A DNA stretch of 64,000 bases from Trogon surrucura (Eukaryota; Chordata; Aves; Trogoniformes; Trogonidae). The translations under genes were made by a program, and so were the position numbers. The stretch covers positions 174,744,412 through 174,808,411 of the forward strand of contig CM036617.1 in NCBI GenBank assembly GCA_020746105.1, read 5' to 3'. Position 1 is the stretch's first letter. Every line of letters starts with the position of its first letter. Below are positions 62,914 to 64,000 of this stretch, piece by piece. The notes beneath the pieces were generated by a model, which was not told the DNA's origin, searched no databases, and saw only the letters and a list, made by a program, of their open reading frames with translations.

Positions 62914-63399
62914 TGCCTCTGGATTAACCCCTGGCAGGCAACCACTCTTCCTCCAGCTCACTACTCCCTGAGTGAGATGGGGGAGAGAATCGGAAGGGGC
63001 AAAGTGTGAAAACTTCTGGATTGAGATAAAGACACTTTAATAGTGAAGGCGAAAGGTGTGTGCACAGGCAAAGTAAAATAAGGAATTTTTCACTGCTTCC
63101 TATCGGCAGGCAGCATCTCCAGGAAAGCTGGGCTCCATCACATACAATGGCGTGACTTGGGAAGACAAGCACCATAGCCCCTCTATCCCCTGCATATTTC
63201 CTCCAGGCTTTATTGTTGAGCATGACATTATAGGGTATGCAATATCCCTTTGATCAGTTGGGGTCAGCTCTACTGGCTGTGTCCCCTCCTAACTTCTTGT
63301 GCACTCCCAGCCCACGGGTGAGGAGCAGAAAAGACCTTGACTCTTTGGTTACAAATCCATAACAAGCACCATACAAGCTATGCCAGACAAATCAGTACA
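62914..63399 (-). mobile_element. LTR of an avian endogenous retrovirus (same group as 12229-12628)
   Basis: The plus strand shows GATTAACCCCTGGCAGGCAA near 62921, GTGACTTGGGAAGACAAGCA near 63151, a TTTATTGTTGAGCATGACAT promoter-region landmark near 63210, GATCAGTTGGGGTCAGCTCT near 63254, and a worn AAATCAGTACA end near 63399. These match, in order, the reverse complement of the LTR group also seen at 12229-12628. I find no clear target duplication, so the edges are approximate. No viral coding sequence adjoins it. It is degraded and old. Confidence 0.78.
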
Positions 63400-64000
63400 C
63401 AATAAAAGTTATAACTTACCAGTGGGTAGCCAACTTACCTATAATTTGCACCAGAGTTAAGAACTTCAGAACAGGATTCTAGAAAGTCAACATGCAAAAC
63501 AGGGTTGTCTTAAATACTATTCATCCCTCTTTTCTCTTCATTATGTAGTGAGGTCCTGGGTCATCATAAGTAACTAGGAAACACAATGTCCATTTAAAGG
63601 AGATAAAGCTGGTACAAAAGTACTTACACAGATACCTGTGTTCTGTCTGGATTTTCAAAGAACTGTGTGGTTTGCTTATTGTGCTGTGCCTCGTGCTTTT
63701 AGGGAAAAGGACAAGTGCTATCTTTGCTGCATAGATTTAGTGAAGTCTGCAAGATCCATATGTTTTCATTATTTGTTGCATATGGAAAGCTTTAGTAGCA
63801 TTGGCAAGTTTTGTCATATATGAGTTTTTTTCTTATCAGTCATATAATAGGTGGGGCTTTCTTTGTCACAATTGTCTTCTTCATTTGTTTTGTTGCTTGC
63901 AACTCGTGCTGCTGAAAACAGATTATTACTTAAGAAACCTCAGCCTTCACTTAAAACCAAAAATGTTTCTAGCCTTCCAGACTGAATATTAGTTGGAGGA
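63400..64000. other. Stretch with no recognised gene or repeat
   Basis: AT-rich DNA up to the window edge. The short plus frames (61-63 codons) have no recognised product. Confidence 0.5.

Overview
This window looks like AT-rich nuclear DNA from a bird. The main evidence is seven separate CR1 LINE loci, several ending in the avian CR1 tail (ATTCTATGATTCTATG-like), plus solo LTRs of kinds common in bird genomes that end in GGTTTAACCCC/CCAAAACCAGCACA-like termini. Two MIR-like fossils fit an amniote. I cannot name the species. No complete protein-coding gene, tRNA, rRNA or CRISPR array is visible. Most open frames are short and fit chance.

Layout. 1-12 kb: unannotated AT-rich DNA with one long solo LTR (2105-3234, + strand, 5-bp target duplication), a CR1 tail (4932-5162) and a MIR-like remnant near 9.1 kb. 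12.2-13.5 kb: two independent minus-strand solo LTRs 274 bp apart, each with its own 5-bp duplication. 14-33 kb: mostly blank, with another MIR-like remnant, an AT microsatellite (22.56 kb) and a CR1 tail (23.5 kb). 33.1-36.85 kb is the densest part: a CpG-dense island, a 563-bp minus-strand LTR, and a long plus-strand CR1 with ORF1 (SGNH-type esterase) and ORF2 (endonuclease and reverse transcriptase) remnants, itself interrupted by an antisense CR1 scrap. 40.03-40.43 kb: an unrecognised tandem repeat of about 170 bp per unit. 44-64 kb: four CR1 pieces, one more minus-strand LTR (62.9 kb) and a set of candidate coding exons on the minus strand.

The most interesting non-repeat signal is a set of minus-strand segments (57723-57823, 56421-56609, and less surely 52747-52819 and 49882-49989). 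They have acceptor and donor sites, open frames and compatible reading phases. They may belong to a long-intron gene I do not recognise, but chance is not excluded. The rest of the window is either intronic to such a gene or intergenic.
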